A stretch of 64,000 nucleotides of DNA, from contig NZ_JAEH01000005.1 in NCBI RefSeq assembly GCF_000518805.1, positions 43,652 through 107,651 on the forward strand. The letters are read 5' to 3'. Shown piece by piece: positions 47,071 to 56,012 of this stretch (its first letter is position 1; each line of letters opens with the position of its first letter). Origin of the DNA: Shewanella waksmanii ATCC BAA-643 (lineage in GTDB: Bacteria > Pseudomonadota > Gammaproteobacteria > Enterobacterales > Shewanellaceae). Under the pieces are notes generated by a model. That model did no database searches, had not been told where the DNA came from, and saw nothing but the letters and a program-made list of their open reading frames with translations. The translations under genes were made by a program, and so were the position numbers.

Positions 47071-47814
47071 TTAGTCCGACAGTTGCGGGGCTTCTGCTCG
47101 GGCTAAGCACCAAACCTGCACATGCACCCCTTGTTTGGCCAATAACCCGGCTATGGCATGAACAGTGGTGCCTGTGGTCACCACATCATCTACTAAGGCA
47201 ATACGCTGATACGCAAATGGCTGCGCAACACTAAATGCATTAGTGAGATTTGCGCGGCGTTGTTTGCCAGACAGTCCCGCTTGAGCTGGAGTATCAAGTA
47301 TGCGTTTAATACAGGTATGATCGATCGGAAGTTCAAGAGCTTTAGCTAAGCGCTGCGCAATAAGAAAGGCTTGATTAAAGCCACGCTGACGCAGCCTATT
47401 TGGATGCAATGGCACTGGGACTATCACTTGTGGCATACGAATCCAGTCCTGCTCATTGGCGTACAAGATTCGTTGACTAAGCTGGGCGGACAAGGCGGGC
47501 AGGATCGCTAATTGAGTGTGGTATTTGATTGCCGCAACCCATACGCCTAAACCATCATAGTAGCGACACGCTGCCACCACGCTTAGCGGTTGGATCACCT
47601 GACAAGCACCGCAGTACTTCGCCCGTATTTGTAAAACTTTACCACATCCTAAGCAAGTATCAGCTTGGTAAATACTGGCGGTAAAACACTGCTTGCACAC
47701 ACCTTGTGCGCCATGCTCTACCTGCTGATGGCACATTAAACAGCTATTGGGTAAACTAGCCGCCACAATTGACGGTAACTTAGCCAACCATTTCAACCAT
47801 ACTTTTGCTACCAT
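47071..47814 (-). CDS. gntX: ComF/GntX-family phosphoribosyltransferase-like protein
   Basis: 247 aa. N-terminal zinc-finger Cys pairs (CLMCHQQ, CKQC, CLGCGK, CGAC) and a C-terminal phosphoribosyltransferase fold with VPVPLHPNRLRQRGFNQAFL and the PRPP loop IALVDDVVTTGTTVHA. ComF homologues take part in DNA uptake in naturally competent species, and GntX is linked to use of DNA as a nutrient. Divergent from bioH with a 38-bp gap, as in E. coli. Confidence 0.9.
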   Translation of the reverse strand: MVAKVWLKWLAKLPSIVAASLPNSCLMCHQQVEHGAQGVCKQCFTASIYQADTCLGCGKVLQIRAKYCGACQVIQPLSVVAACRYYDGLGVWVAAIKYHTQLAILPALSAQLSQRILYANEQDWIRMPQVIVPVPLHPNRLRQRGFNQAFLIAQRLAKALELPIDHTCIKRILDTPAQAGLSGKQRRANLTNAFSVAQPFAYQRIALVDDVVTTGTTVHAIAGLLAKQGVHVQVWCLARAEAPQLSD

Positions 47815-47852
47815 GCGCTAATCCATAAGCCATGTAATATGAGGTTTTCGAA

Positions 47853-48626
47853 GTGAATTCATCCCTGAACATCCATACTATAGGCCATGGACAACCCATT
47901 GTCATGTTGCACGGCTGGGGCATGAACAATGCAGTTTTCACCCCCTTACATTCGCAGCTGCAAGATTACTGTGTGCACTATGTAGATCTGCCTGGCTTTG
48001 GCCATAGTCCAGCCATTGACGGCTGTTTTGAGCAATGGGTTGAGCACTTAGTTAACCATACCCCGTCAGGCGCGATTTGGGCTGGTTGGTCATTAGGTGG
48101 GTTATTGGCAACTCAAGCGGCGATCAGTCATCCACAACACATTTCAGCCTTGGCGACTATCGCTTCCTCTCCTTGCTTTATGGCACAAGAGAGTGACAAT
48201 TGGCCGGGAATACCTGCGGCGATACTGGCTCAGTTTGGCGATCAATTAGGCCAAGATTTACCCAAAACTATTGAGCGATTTTTGGCAATTCAAGCGATGG
48301 GCTGTGCCACAGCCAAAGAAGACATTAAGCGATTACGTGATTTAGTGTTGGCTAAGCCTTTACCCAATCAATTAGCGTTACAGCAAAGCCTAGCCATGCT
48401 ACAAGAGATTGATTTGCGATCTCAGTTACCGCAAATTACCCAGCCATGGCTGAGGGTATGGGGACGGTTAGATGGACTGGTTCCTCGCCGAGTGCCACCA
48501 CGTATGCCTGCGCATCCGCACCCACATCAAGATTTGATGCTGGCCAAGGCTTCCCATGCGCCATTTTTCTCTCATACCGAAGAATTCAGCGACGGTTTTA
48601 TGAACTGGTTATCAACTTTAGCGTAA
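47853..48626 (+). CDS. bioH: BioH, pimeloyl-ACP methyl ester esterase
   Basis: Removes the methyl group from pimeloyl-ACP methyl ester, closing the BioC-BioH route to pimelate for biotin. 257 aa; GTG start with GAGG eight bases upstream. VMLHGWGMNNAVF, the nucleophile elbow WAGWSLGG (Ser80), Asp in VWGRLDGLVP and His in ASHAPFFSH form the triad. The gntX-bioH divergence supports the call over other hydrolases. Confidence 0.94.
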   Translation: MNSSLNIHTIGHGQPIVMLHGWGMNNAVFTPLHSQLQDYCVHYVDLPGFGHSPAIDGCFEQWVEHLVNHTPSGAIWAGWSLGGLLATQAAISHPQHISALATIASSPCFMAQESDNWPGIPAAILAQFGDQLGQDLPKTIERFLAIQAMGCATAKEDIKRLRDLVLAKPLPNQLALQQSLAMLQEIDLRSQLPQITQPWLRVWGRLDGLVPRRVPPRMPAHPHPHQDLMLAKASHAPFFSHTEEFSDGFMNWLSTLA

Positions 48627-48686
48627 TCGACTTTAACTCTTTAGTTATTTTGGTTATTATTTAACCATGACTGTAGGAGTTCAATA

Positions 48687-49175
48687 ATGTTAGTGGTAAC
48701 CAACTATCCCCAAGTACCGATTGCGACGACCAACGCCGCAACCGATGCTGCGCGCGTGGATAGTCAACAGCGACCACCTATTGTCCCACCACAGGAAGCG
48801 ACGAAAGGCCACGAAGAACGCGCATTTAACCCACAAAATGAACGCGCGGCCGAGCAAGCTAAAGTTAATGAAAAACTGCAAGGCAAACAGCAAGGCTCAG
48901 GTCAGCAGCAACAAGAAGGTAAGCAACAGCAAGAGCAAAAACCCGCTGCGTTACCAAGCATATTAAAGGCTGCACTGCGAGGGAAACCGGCATTACAACG
49001 CCGAGATATTCGCGCTCAACAACAAACGCCCCAACCGAAGAGCAACAACAATGTCTCCAAACTGTTAGTTAATCAATCGCAGGAGTTTTACCAAGCTGTG
49101 GCCCATCATGTGAGTCAATTTTATCAGCAACAAACTCAGCCTAAGCCAGAGCCCGCACTGTCCTCTTCGGTTTAA
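48687..49175 (+). CDS. Gln/Pro-rich protein of unknown function
   Basis: Not recognised. 162 aa; GGAG (in taGGAGttc) lies about nine bases before the ATG. No signal peptide or membrane helix. The middle is low-complexity Gln-rich (QGKQQGSGQQQQEGKQQQ), flanked by AALPSILKAALRGKPALQRRDIRA and a C-terminal helix (LLVNQSQEFYQAVAHHVSQFYQ in part). It follows bioH by 60 bp and ends before a terminator, so it may be co-transcribed. Largely disordered; a scaffold or nucleic-acid role would be speculation. Confidence 0.7.
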   Translation: MLVVTNYPQVPIATTNAATDAARVDSQQRPPIVPPQEATKGHEERAFNPQNERAAEQAKVNEKLQGKQQGSGQQQQEGKQQQEQKPAALPSILKAALRGKPALQRRDIRAQQQTPQPKSNNNVSKLLVNQSQEFYQAVAHHVSQFYQQQTQPKPEPALSSSV

Positions 49176-49196
49176 AATCGCGCCAAGCAAAACCCA

Positions 49197-49232
49197 TAAA
49201 AAAACGCCAGATAATCTATCCGGCGTTTTTTA
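49197..49232. terminator. Bidirectional terminator between the Gln-rich gene and tex
   Basis: ACGCC-x-GATA/TATC-x-GGCGT (one mismatch), with A-run and T-run on the two sides. Confidence 0.85.
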
Positions 49233-49248
49233 TTATTGTTAGCTAGAA

Positions 49249-51576
49249 CTATTTTTTCAACTTGGCAAAGGCATCAGCAAAGGCGTTACCCATTGCGGCA
49301 TTAGCCGGTTGTTTGGGATTATGCCTTGGCTTATGCTGCTTTTGCTGACTGCTGCCTTTAGCCGAATTTGACTTGGGTTTAGCTGCAGGTTTCGCAGAAG
49401 CTTGCTCGTCCAATCGCATCGTTAAGCCAATACGTTTACGCTCAACATCCACTTCCATGACTTTGACCTTCACCACATCACCGGCTTTGACCACCGTATG
49501 TGGATCGCTGACAAATTTGTCTGTCAGTGATGAGATATGCACGAGACCATCTTGATGCACACCCACATCGACAAAGGCACCAAAGTTGGTCACATTGGTC
49601 ACCACGCCTTCAAGCAACATATTGGGCTTTAAATCATTGATCTGGTTTACGCCCTCTTTAAACGTCGCCGTTTTAAATTCACCACGGGGATCTCGACCCG
49701 GTTTATCCAGTTCAGCCAAAATATCGGTCACCGTTGGCAGACCGAAACTGTCATTAATAAAGGCTTTGGCATCAATATTCTTAAGCAGTTCACTGTTACC
49801 AATTAGCTGTTCAACGGGCAGTTGATGCTGCTCGGCAATGGTTTCTACGAGTGCATAGGCCTCTGGGTGAACCGCTGAACTGTCCAGTGGATTGGTGCCG
49901 CCACTAATACGTAAAAAACCAGCTGCTTGTTCATAGGCTTTTGGTCCTAAACGCGCCACTTTTAGCAACTGTTTGCGTTGGCTAAACTCACCATTGCTAT
50001 CACGATAATCAACAATATTACGGGCTAGAGTTTTGTTTAGACCAGCAACTTGGGCCAGCAAAGGTGCTGAGGCCATATTGAGATCCACACCCACACCGTT
50101 CACACAATCTTCCACCACCGCTTCAAGCGACTGGGATAACTGGCTCTGACTCACATCATGCTGATATTGACCCACGCCAATGGATTTAGGCTCGATTTTA
50201 ACCAGTTCTGCTAGCGGATCTTGCAAACGACGTGCAATAGAGACTGCACCACGAATAGACACATCTAATTGCGGAAATTCTTGTGCCGCTAGTTCAGATG
50301 CAGAGTACACCGAAGCACCGGCTTCGCTGACCATAATCTTAGTTAGCTGCGGCATATCAGCTTTCATAGCCGCAATGACTTCCGCCGCCAACTTATCGGT
50401 TTCGCGCGATGCCGTGCCATTACCAATGGCGATCAGCTCAACCTTATGCATTTTAATTAAGTTGCTTAGGGTGCGAATCGACTTATCCCATAGGTTTTGT
50501 GGTGCATGGGGAAATATCGTTGAATGCGCCACCAGCTTGCCAGTTTGATTAACAATGGCAATTTTCACCCCGGTACGTAGACCTGGATCTAAACCTAAGG
50601 TGGTTTTGGCCCCCGCCGGTGCCGCCATTAGCAAGTCACCTAAATTGCGCGCAAAGACATTGATCGCTTCGCCTTCAGCTTGCTCGCGTAGCGATGCAAT
50701 GAATTCAGTTTCCATCTGCAAGCCAATCTTGACTCGCCATGTGGCAGTAATCACCGTTTTAAGCCAACTGTCCACCGCACTATCAGTCAAATTCAGTTGC
50801 AGGTGCTCAGCAATAATCACTTCACAATAACTGGCCGATTTCGCCTCACTTGCGGGATCAGCATTCATTTTTAGAGACAGCGCACCTTCATTGCGACCAC
50901 GTAACATTGCTAGTGCACGATGCGAAGGCACCTTACTAAATGGCTCACTGTACTCAAAATAGTCTCTAAATTTACTGCCAGCCTTTTCTTGGCCTGCCAC
51001 TAAGTTGCTTTCCAACACCGCATTTTGCTTTAAATGACGACGAATTTTATTAATTAAGTCAGCGTCTTCTGCAAACCGTTCCATCAGAATAAAGCGCGCA
51101 CCATCAAGGACTGCTTTAACATCATCAAAGCCTGCTTCACTGTTAATAAATGCTTGAGCTTGACTGTCTAACTCATTACCACGCTCAGCAAACAAGCGAT
51201 TGGCTAATGGCTCAAGCCCAGCTTCAATAGCTATTTGCCCTTTAGTGCGACGTTTAGGCTTAAACGGCAAGTAAAGATCTTCAAGACGGGTTTTACTATC
51301 TGCGCTGCTAATGGCCTGTCGCAGGCTATCGTTAAGTTTACCTTGGGCTTCAATGCTAGAGAGTATCACTGCACGGCGATCATTGAGTTCACGTAAATAG
51401 CCTAAGCGGCTATTGAGGGTACGCAACTGAGTATCATCTAAGCCACCTGTCACTTCTTTACGATAACGGGCAACAAAAGGTACTGTGGCACCTTCATCTA
51501 ATAATGTAACTGTGGCAGTCACTTGCTGCTCACGGACATTCAATTCTTCAGCGATAATACGAGCGATGTTTTGCAT
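49249..51576 (-). CDS. tex: Tex, S1 RNA-binding transcription accessory protein
   Basis: Homologue of bacterial Tex/YhgF and eukaryotic Spt6 that binds nucleic acid and influences transcription. 775 aa. N-terminal Tex domain ([21 protein letters not shown]), YqgF/RNaseH-like domain ([18 protein letters not shown]), helix-hairpin-helix pair ([21 protein letters not shown]) and a C-terminal S1 domain ([20 protein letters not shown]), ending in a basic Lys/Gln/Pro tail. It lies downstream of greB on the same strand, a pairing also found in E. coli. Confidence 0.96.
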   Translation of the reverse strand: MQNIARIIAEELNVREQQVTATVTLLDEGATVPFVARYRKEVTGGLDDTQLRTLNSRLGYLRELNDRRAVILSSIEAQGKLNDSLRQAISSADSKTRLEDLYLPFKPKRRTKGQIAIEAGLEPLANRLFAERGNELDSQAQAFINSEAGFDDVKAVLDGARFILMERFAEDADLINKIRRHLKQNAVLESNLVAGQEKAGSKFRDYFEYSEPFSKVPSHRALAMLRGRNEGALSLKMNADPASEAKSASYCEVIIAEHLQLNLTDSAVDSWLKTVITATWRVKIGLQMETEFIASLREQAEGEAINVFARNLGDLLMAAPAGAKTTLGLDPGLRTGVKIAIVNQTGKLVAHSTIFPHAPQNLWDKSIRTLSNLIKMHKVELIAIGNGTASRETDKLAAEVIAAMKADMPQLTKIMVSEAGASVYSASELAAQEFPQLDVSIRGAVSIARRLQDPLAELVKIEPKSIGVGQYQHDVSQSQLSQSLEAVVEDCVNGVGVDLNMASAPLLAQVAGLNKTLARNIVDYRDSNGEFSQRKQLLKVARLGPKAYEQAAGFLRISGGTNPLDSSAVHPEAYALVETIAEQHQLPVEQLIGNSELLKNIDAKAFINDSFGLPTVTDILAELDKPGRDPRGEFKTATFKEGVNQINDLKPNMLLEGVVTNVTNFGAFVDVGVHQDGLVHISSLTDKFVSDPHTVVKAGDVVKVKVMEVDVERKRIGLTMRLDEQASAKPAAKPKSNSAKGSSQQKQHKPRHNPKQPANAAMGNAFADAFAKLKK

Positions 51577-51776
51577 AGAGAGCTTAGAGCCTAGATAGGA
51601 ATTTGTTTAATGCCGCCAAAGATACCACAGCCTTGGGGCAAGGTGTATTGTAAAACAGTATAGCTTGCGCCATATCGATTTAAGCTGCTTTAACGCAGCC
51701 AAGCGTGATGAGAACGGCCATTAACTGTCGCCGCTTACACCATCGCGGTTTTGCATTGTGGTTAACAAATGACGAC

Positions 51777-52253
51777 TTAGAATGCTTGATACTGAATTTT
51801 GTTCACATACCACTCTTTGGTTCCAGCCGGCGTTTTAACGAGCACTTCATCATCAACTTGCTTACCAATTAACGCCCGTGCCATGGGTGAATCAATGGTA
51901 ATGTAACCTTGCTTAGTATCTAACTCATCTTTACCAACAATTCGATACTGCACTATCTCACCCGCTTCGTTTTCCAGCTCGACCCAGGCGCCAAAATAAA
52001 CCTTACCTTCTTGCTGCGGTGAATAGTCAACAATCTTGAGATCTTCAACTCGCTTGACCAAATAGCGAACACGGCTGTCTATTTGGCGTAACAAACGCTT
52101 ATTGTAGGTGTAGTCAGCATTCTCTGAACGATCACCCTGCGCTGCGGCTTCTTGCACCTTTTTAGTGATTTCTGGGCGGTACTCTTTCCATAAATACTTC
52201 AACTCGCGATCAAGGGCTTGCCAGCCTTCACGGGTTATGAGCATTGCTTTCAT
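51777..52253 (-). CDS. greB: GreB, transcript-cleavage elongation factor
   Basis: Rescues backtracked RNA polymerase by stimulating RNA cleavage. 158 aa from the ATG at 52253 with GGAA seven bases upstream; the frame is open eight codons further. The coiled-coil tip carries GDRSENADYTYNKR with the catalytic acidic pair. KIVDYSPQQEGKVYFGAWVE and YITIDSPMARALIGK are GreB signatures that separate it from GreA. Confidence 0.96.
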   Translation of the reverse strand: MKAMLITREGWQALDRELKYLWKEYRPEITKKVQEAAAQGDRSENADYTYNKRLLRQIDSRVRYLVKRVEDLKIVDYSPQQEGKVYFGAWVELENEAGEIVQYRIVGKDELDTKQGYITIDSPMARALIGKQVDDEVLVKTPAGTKEWYVNKIQYQAF

Positions 52254-52436
52254 GTTGAACTTCCAAATACTGTGCAATAACGGAGAATTAGCTAGATTTT
52301 AGCGCTAGCGCAGCAATATTGCTATGCGTGCTAGCTCGCAGCTCATGGGCGTATCTCTTATTGGTTAAACTATTCGATAGTTAAATAGAAACTAACTCAG
52401 CGATTGTGCGATGCCATGACAAGATAGCCAAGTCGA

Positions 52437-52525
52437 CGTAAGCGGCATGAAAATCAAAACTTGCCTTACGACTCCCTTAGGGTGCCTTTGTCTAACGCTC
52501 TCGGACAATGGCACCCTTTTCTTTT
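52437..52525 (+). ncRNA. Candidate small RNA ending at an orphan intrinsic terminator
   Basis: An upstream hairpin CGTAAG/CTTACG (52437-52442 with 52465-52470) is followed by a strong terminator: GGGTGCC-T-TTGTC/GACAA-T-GGCACCC (52480-52516) then TTTTCTTTT. No coding frame precedes it on this strand and greB is on the other strand. A small RNA or a long leader remnant are both possible; the promoter was not identified with confidence and the 5' end is a guess. Confidence 0.4.
52480..52525 (+). terminator. Orphan rho-independent terminator
   Basis: Twelve base pairs in two stems with a single T-T mismatch, an 11-base loop and a T-rich tail; no plus-strand gene upstream. Confidence 0.8.
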
Positions 52526-52612
52526 AGCACCTGTAAACCTGTTTCCAACTGTTTTATAAAAAAATAGCTGCGCTTCACAGCCAGTACAACAGGCCTTTGT
52601 CGTCTCTCGATG

Positions 52613-52629
52613 TATTCGATTTAACTATA
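52613..52629. promoter_or_regulatory. Repeated motif TATTCGATTTAACTATA (copy 1)
   Basis: Identical over 17 bases to 55921-55937, which lies directly upstream of the RND adaptor gene. This copy is about 415 bp upstream of the MFS gene. Probably an operator for a shared regulator; the neighbouring LysR protein is the first candidate. Confidence 0.5.
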
Positions 52630-52828
52630 CTTATTAACGTTTAAAATTAACAAAACATCGAGATAATAGCACTTCATCATTATCCTGTAGCTCACCGAAT
52701 GTGATGCTGTTGCACGCCAAGGACGGCGGCTTTTTTTCTGCAGGATGATGAATCCAGGGTTAGCAGCCTTAACGAATTAACGGCAACAAGTTAGCACCAA
52801 CAACAATACACAGAGATGAGCCAACAAC

Positions 52829-52942
52829 ATGAACAGTATACTTAATGAGAAACACTTTAAGCGTAAATGCCTACTGGCACTGATATTACTTGAGTGTATG
52901 CGCTATAGCGGCCTAATGAGTTACACGCTAGTGCTAGGCTAA
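52829..52942 (+). pseudogene. 37-codon frame, possible transporter 5' remnant
   Basis: The ATG at 52829 gives 37 codons, with KRKCLLALILLECMRYSGLM in the middle. This recalls the first helix of POT/MFS transporters (LLALxLLExxERFGxYG). It stops at TAA with no continuation. It could be a decayed gene start, a short peptide or chance; there is no clear ribosome-binding site. Confidence 0.25.
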
Positions 52943-53044
52943 TCTTGAGCCGAAGAATTAGCGCAATAACCTCAACGAGATTCTATTTACTTGCCCTAAA
53001 ATACTGGTTAACCTAGCAAATAACTCAGTTATTTAGAGGTTAAT

Positions 53045-54166
53045 TTGCAACGCTCACAACAGCGTCTTCCCCCGTGGTTTATTGCGGCACTAAAAATGAC
53101 CGTGGTGTCGAGTATTTTTTTACTCATGCCCAGCTATTTAAATGCAATTTCACACCAGTTTAATGCATCCGTTTATTCACTCACTTACTTAGCCTCCATC
53201 GAACTTAGCGGTTTTGCTGTCGCGTCATTATTTTCTTTTATTATCACCCAAAAAAAGCACATCAATATTAACGAGCGATGGGCTTGTGCTGGCTTATTTT
53301 TAGCTCACTTGCTTAGCGCATTTTGCCATGACATCAATCTGTTTATTGCCGTACGGATTCTCGCCGGTGTTTGCGCCGGTTTAGTGCTGGTGAAAAGTTA
53401 TGAAACCTTAGCGGCGCAGCCCAACCCAGATAATGCTTTTGGCAAAGCCATTGCCATGCAGATGCTGTATAGCGCCGTTTTGTTTGTCATATTGCCGCCA
53501 ATTCTGGCTCAATTTGGCGTACATGCTTTTTTCTTTGTGCTAGCACTATTGAGTCTGGTTATCGCGCTACTGCCACAATTACAAGTGCAGGTGTCCAGCA
53601 ATGATAGCCAAGCACCGCAATCAAATCATGCGATGTTCTATGCTTTAAGTGCCATGTTCATGCTAATCCTCACCCACTCAGGCGCTTGGTCACTACTGGG
53701 AGTCGTTGCCAGTAAACTTGAGATAACTCCGCAGTCTCAAGGCAATATTTTGGCAACGGGTACCCTGTTTAGCTTAGTGGGCGCAGTGCTAGCCAGCTAC
53801 TTAGCCTACAGCCAATTTAAAAAGTGGATTATTGTGATAGCGGTGGCCACTCAAGGTGCCTGTATCGCAACCATTTTTTTGGCAACTACCCCATGGAGTT
53901 ACTTTGCGGCAGTGAGCCTATTTATGCTGCTGTGGAATTTACTGGTGCCACTTTATATGGGCACCATTGCCAGTATTGATAAGGATGGGTCAGTTATTCG
54001 CTTAGCGGTCGCTTCGCAAACCTTTGGCGCAGCGATTGGCCCCTATATCTTACTGCAAGGTTGGGCGCTGTCGGAATTATTGGTGTTTCTCAGTTTGACC
54101 TTATTACTAGTGTTACCGCTATTGCCTGCTTCGCAGTCGTGGCGCCGATCAAAAAAGCCGCAATAA
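53045..54166 (+). CDS. Major facilitator superfamily transporter
   Basis: 373 aa with about twelve helices; TTG start with AGAGG five bases upstream. The N-half has LASIELSGFAVASLFSFII and VRILAGVCAGLVLVKSYETLA in segments; the C-half contains ATGTLFSLVGAVLASYLAY. No substrate signature is recognised, and it is shorter than most drug-H+ antiporters. The stop lies in the loop of a terminator. Confidence 0.82.
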   Translation: MQRSQQRLPPWFIAALKMTVVSSIFLLMPSYLNAISHQFNASVYSLTYLASIELSGFAVASLFSFIITQKKHININERWACAGLFLAHLLSAFCHDINLFIAVRILAGVCAGLVLVKSYETLAAQPNPDNAFGKAIAMQMLYSAVLFVILPPILAQFGVHAFFFVLALLSLVIALLPQLQVQVSSNDSQAPQSNHAMFYALSAMFMLILTHSGAWSLLGVVASKLEITPQSQGNILATGTLFSLVGAVLASYLAYSQFKKWIIVIAVATQGACIATIFLATTPWSYFAAVSLFMLLWNLLVPLYMGTIASIDKDGSVIRLAVASQTFGAAIGPYILLQGWALSELLVFLSLTLLLVLPLLPASQSWRRSKKPQ

Positions 54167-54178
54167 ATGCGGCTTTTA
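54153..54178. terminator. Bidirectional terminator between MFS gene and outer-membrane protein gene
   Basis: AAAAGCCGC/GCGGCTTTT; the MFS stop codon TAA lies in the loop. Confidence 0.85.
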
Positions 54179-54193
54179 TTATCGACAATCGGC

Positions 54194-54880
54194 TTAGAAG
54201 TAGTAGTTTGCTTGTATCCAAGTTACCGTATCTTCAGGCATATTAAAGCCATGTTTGTTTTTGACTTCGCCGGTGTATTCAACCTTGGCGCCCACAGACA
54301 CATTGTCTAACAACATGAATCCCCCGCCCACTTCCACTTGGTTAGTGAAAGTTTTGTCTTTAAAGTGGTATGTGGTTTTAGGGTTGACGTATAACCAGTG
54401 GCCAGCATCAAAACCATACATCGCATAGACACCAGCTTGGGCTAGGCCACTGCGATCGTACTTATCTTTTTCTCCAATGCGTTTGTTCTGGGTGCCACCA
54501 GCACTAAGCATAGGGAAAATAGAGATGTTGTCGGTCACCTGAAACTTATAGATAAGTCCACCCAGTACCGTTTGGTTGTTCTCATCGCCAATCACGTCGA
54601 CAGAGTAGCCTAAGCCGTCCGTCACATGGAAATAACGCCCGCGGCCACTTAAGTCGCCACTTTTGTTATTGCGGCTAATATCCAGTTGGAAAATATTTGA
54701 GCCCAGCCCCATCATACCGTTAAGTTGAGTGACATCTTTGCTGGCGCTGACCCCAACGGTGGTGAAACTTGCGGTAGGATCGCCATAGTTAACCTCTTCT
54801 TTGGCCGCTTCTTCATTCGCAAACGCACTAGTTGCTGTTAATAACGAGATAAGTGCTACGCTAGTAAGTGATTTTTTCAT
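54194..54880 (-). CDS. Outer-membrane beta-barrel protein of unknown function
   Basis: 228 aa. The signal peptide (MKKSLTSVALISLLTATSAFA) is followed by alternating amphipathic strands and a C-terminal aromatic ending (WIQANYYF), as expected of a small OMP barrel. No named family is recognised. It is divergent from the LysR gene by 109 bp, a classical arrangement for a regulator and its target. Confidence 0.78.
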   Translation of the reverse strand: MKKSLTSVALISLLTATSAFANEEAAKEEVNYGDPTASFTTVGVSASKDVTQLNGMMGLGSNIFQLDISRNNKSGDLSGRGRYFHVTDGLGYSVDVIGDENNQTVLGGLIYKFQVTDNISIFPMLSAGGTQNKRIGEKDKYDRSGLAQAGVYAMYGFDAGHWLYVNPKTTYHFKDKTFTNQVEVGGGFMLLDNVSVGAKVEYTGEVKNKHGFNMPEDTVTWIQANYYF

Positions 54881-54961
54881 AATTTGTGCCCTCTAAATAA
54901 ACTAAATGTCTTGTTGGTGTGGCTAAATTATGCCAATTGATGTTTAATACTTAAAAGTAAT

Positions 54962-54982
54962 AACTATCGACATATCGAATAG
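54962..54982. promoter_or_regulatory. Operator-like site in front of the LysR gene
   Basis: AACTATCGACATATCGAATAG contains ATCGAATA, the reverse complement of TATTCGAT, the core of the motif at 52613 and 55921. It ends eight bases before the LysR ATG, a position that suits autoregulation. Confidence 0.45.
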
Positions 54983-54989
54983 GTGAACC

Positions 54990-55862
54990 ATGCTTAACTT
55001 AGAACAGCTCAATGCATTTGTGGCCGCGGCGGAAAAAGGCTCCTTCTCTGCAGCCGCTCGGCACATAGGGAAAAGTCAAAGCTCTGTGAGTATTGGCGTT
55101 AACAATCTTGAACTCGATTTAGGATTAACACTGTTTGACCGCAGTACTAAATACCCGACGTTGACAGCACAAGGCGAACGCCTTTATCAACAAGCTAAAG
55201 TACTTATTCGCCAAGCAGAGCGAATGGAGAGTTATGCTGAAGGTGTGATTGAGGAAGTAGAAGATGAGCTGATTATCGGCCTTGATCCTTTAGTGCCACT
55301 TTATAGTATTGATGCAGCGCTGGAAAAATTAGCCAGGCAATACCCCCATACACAAATTAAGCTCGTTAAACAAAACTCCACCGATCTAGCGCAAGCCATT
55401 TTGGATAAGCAGGTGCATATTGGTATCACTTTGCCGCTAGAAGCTGTGCCAGAGCATCTCGACTTTATCTCCTTCTATCAGTTGGAGTGGGTATGCGTAT
55501 GCAGTCCTGACTCACAATTTGCTGATATGGATGTTGTTGATACCGAAACTCTGATCAGCGAACGGCAAATCGTTTGCACCAGTATGATAGAAAATAGTGT
55601 CTTAGCAGCCATGAGCAAGATGTCACAGCAAATTTGGCAAGCCTATGACCAAGATGATTTAATCCGCCTTGTTGAGCAAGATCTAGGCTGGGCATTTGTG
55701 CCAAAACAGCTGTTAGTGGAGAAAATGGCCCTAGGTACCATTGTCCAGTTTGTGCCTGACTATCAACGCACTCCTATGATTAATGCCGCTGAAATCACTT
55801 GGCGCTCCAATGTGCAACATGGGCCCGTGGCCAAATTTTTGATTGCTCAGCTCAGTGAGTAG
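54990..55862 (+). CDS. LysR-type transcriptional regulator
   Basis: 290 aa. N-terminal winged helix-turn-helix (LEQLNAFVAAAEKGSFSAAARHIGKSQSSVS in segments, LELDLGLTLFDRS), then a periplasmic-binding-like effector domain (ELIIGLDPLVPLY, GITLPLEAVPEHL, VEQDLGWAFVPKQLL). Its effector is unknown. It lies between an OMP gene (divergent) and an RND efflux pair (downstream, same strand) and probably controls one or both. Confidence 0.92.
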   Translation: MLNLEQLNAFVAAAEKGSFSAAARHIGKSQSSVSIGVNNLELDLGLTLFDRSTKYPTLTAQGERLYQQAKVLIRQAERMESYAEGVIEEVEDELIIGLDPLVPLYSIDAALEKLARQYPHTQIKLVKQNSTDLAQAILDKQVHIGITLPLEAVPEHLDFISFYQLEWVCVCSPDSQFADMDVVDTETLISERQIVCTSMIENSVLAAMSKMSQQIWQAYDQDDLIRLVEQDLGWAFVPKQLLVEKMALGTIVQFVPDYQRTPMINAAEITWRSNVQHGPVAKFLIAQLSE

Positions 55863-55878
55863 CCCTTGCTAAGTTTGC

Positions 55879-55906
55879 TGGTCGCTCAACGCTAACTGGG
55901 CGACCA
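55879..55906. repeat. Hairpin between LysR and RND genes
   Basis: TGGTCGC/GCGACCA with a 14-base loop; no T-run, so it may be a weak terminator of the LysR transcript. Confidence 0.4.
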
Positions 55907-55920
55907 TTGAACCTGTCACC

Positions 55921-55937
55921 TATTCGATTTAACTATA
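55921..55937. promoter_or_regulatory. Repeated motif TATTCGATTTAACTATA (copy 2)
   Basis: Exact 17-base copy of 52613-52629, 75 bp upstream of the RND adaptor ATG. Likely the operator of the efflux operon. Confidence 0.55.
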
Positions 55938-56012
55938 ATAAGTAACTGTGGATAACCTCTAGGCAAATATAAGATGGCGCCAATATCTTTATTGCCACTC
56001 TTAGGGGTTATT

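Larger units (their letters stand above)
52254..53044. other. Gene-poor 790-bp region between greB and the MFS gene
   Basis: No substantial gene. It contains the greB promoter region, a palindrome AACTAT-TCG-ATAGTT (52368-52382), an orphan plus-strand terminator (52480-52525), the motif TATTCGATTTAACTATA (52613-52629) inside an 8-bp inverted repeat (TCTCGATG 52605-52612, CATCGAGA 52656-52663), an imperfect long inverted repeat (52672-52690 with 52739-52753), a T7 run near 52731, and a 37-codon frame. In several Shewanella ompR-envZ follows greB, as recalled; it is absent here. Confidence 0.6.
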
